Assembly (NCBI RefSeq): GCF_000380185.1
Contig: NZ_KB904754.1
Span: 1-64,000 of the forward strand
DNA from: Thiofilum flexile DSM 14609
GTDB taxonomy: Bacteria; Pseudomonadota; Gammaproteobacteria; Thiotrichales; Thiotrichaceae
DNA: 64,000 nucleotides
Direction: 5' to 3'
Shown here: in pieces, positions 63,741 through 64,000 of the stretch
How positions within the stretch are numbered: position 1 is the stretch's first letter
Layout: each line of letters opens with the position of its first letter
Position numbers and translations under genes: made by a program
The notes under the pieces: generated by a model
Told to the model about the DNA's origin: nothing
Databases searched by the model: none
Seen by the model: only the letters and a program-made list of their open reading frames with translations

Positions 63741-64000
63741 ATGAAACGTTTTTTAAGCCGCATTCTGACAGCCACCGCCATTGCACTGGTCACACTGACC
63801 GGGTGCTTTTCAGAATCGACTCAAGCCGACAACAATCTCACTTATGTAAACGGCACTCATTACACGACTTTAAGCACCCCACTACCTACACGAGTGGCTC
63901 AAGATAAAGTCGAGGTTGTTGAATTATTTTGGTATGGCTGCCCTCATTGCTACCACTTAGAGCCTATCATTAATAAATACTTAGCACAGAAACCGGCTAA
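63741..64000 (+). CDS. dsbA: DsbA-like thiol:disulfide lipoprotein (cut by window edge)
   Basis: First 86 residues only. Signal with lipobox LTGC (about residue 23), then VEVVELFWYGCPHCYHLEPII with the DsbA-type CPHC active site. It probably oxidises or shuffles disulfides of periplasmic proteins. A lipoprotein form is unusual for DsbA and suggests membrane attachment. It follows ccsA by 57 bp; GGAG lies 9 nt before the ATG. Confidence 0.9.
   Translation, partial: MKRFLSRILTATAIALVTLTGCFSESTQADNNLTYVNGTHYTTLSTPLPTRVAQDKVEVVELFWYGCPHCYHLEPIINKYLAQKPA

Overview
The window looks like chromosome of a gammaproteobacterium, most likely a sulfur-oxidising Thiotrichales/Thiothrix-type filament. The evidence is a typical gammaproteobacterial core (ybgC-tolQRAB-pal-cpoB, ruvB, rluE, engB, yicC, comF, gspGHIJ, cytochrome c4 followed downstream by dsbA) with moderate GC, combined with System II cytochrome c maturation (ccsB-ccsA) and abundant low-complexity cell-envelope proteins. 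The genus is inference; the class is well supported.

Layout. 1-201: the end of an ISAs1-type insertion sequence. 282-6468: alr, then a sucrose/alpha-glucan locus (GH13 alpha-glucosidase, divergent LacI regulator, amylosucrase). 6400-8540: a tandem duplication producing two glycine-rich proteins of unknown function, with a ghost of the amylosucrase 3' end between them. 8844-12019: Tat-exported intradiol dioxygenase-like protein, LysE-type exporter, dual-specificity phosphatase, GT51 transglycosylase.

12090-22161 is an accessory region. A type I restriction-modification operon (hsdM - YhcG/DUF1016 nuclease - hsdS - UPF0175 - hsdR) is bracketed by a 31-bp direct repeat, and yhcG is itself bracketed by a 36-bp duplication of the hsdM 3' end. 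A VOC protein, a tnpB-only IS200/IS605 element and a decapitated glutathione S-transferase follow. 22217-25560 holds a nucleotidyltransferase-GGCT fusion and a small cluster of apparent orphan immunity genes and toxin-tail fragments, ending at a tRNA-Lys gene.

25997-35262 (minus strand) is the Tol-Pal operon with much enlarged TolA and Pal, ending in a membrane-embedded SbcC/Rad50-like ATPase. 35330-37416 is a type II system resembling AvaI/BsoBI-AquI (predicted CYCGRG), with a cytosine methyltransferase naturally split in two genes. 37449-47000 carries ruvB, a DMT permease, an XRE regulator overlapping rluE, apbE, a dynamin-like GTPase with a coiled-coil membrane partner, a TPR protein and a Met/His/Pro-rich secreted protein. 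47156-53888 holds an RND pump with its adaptor and the type II secretion pseudopilins gspGHIJ. 54032-58360 (plus strand) encodes rhombosortase, ComF, YicC, CbpA and an HtrA protease. A probable structured small RNA lies at 58553-58728. The window closes with engB, cytochrome c4, ccsB, ccsA and the start of a DsbA-like lipoprotein.

The strongest leads are the yhcG insertion scar inside the type I operon, the 31-bp repeat framing that operon, the duplicated glycine-rich genes, the split methyltransferase system, the membrane-anchored SbcC-like protein in the tol-pal operon, the orphan immunity cluster and the unannotated small RNA.
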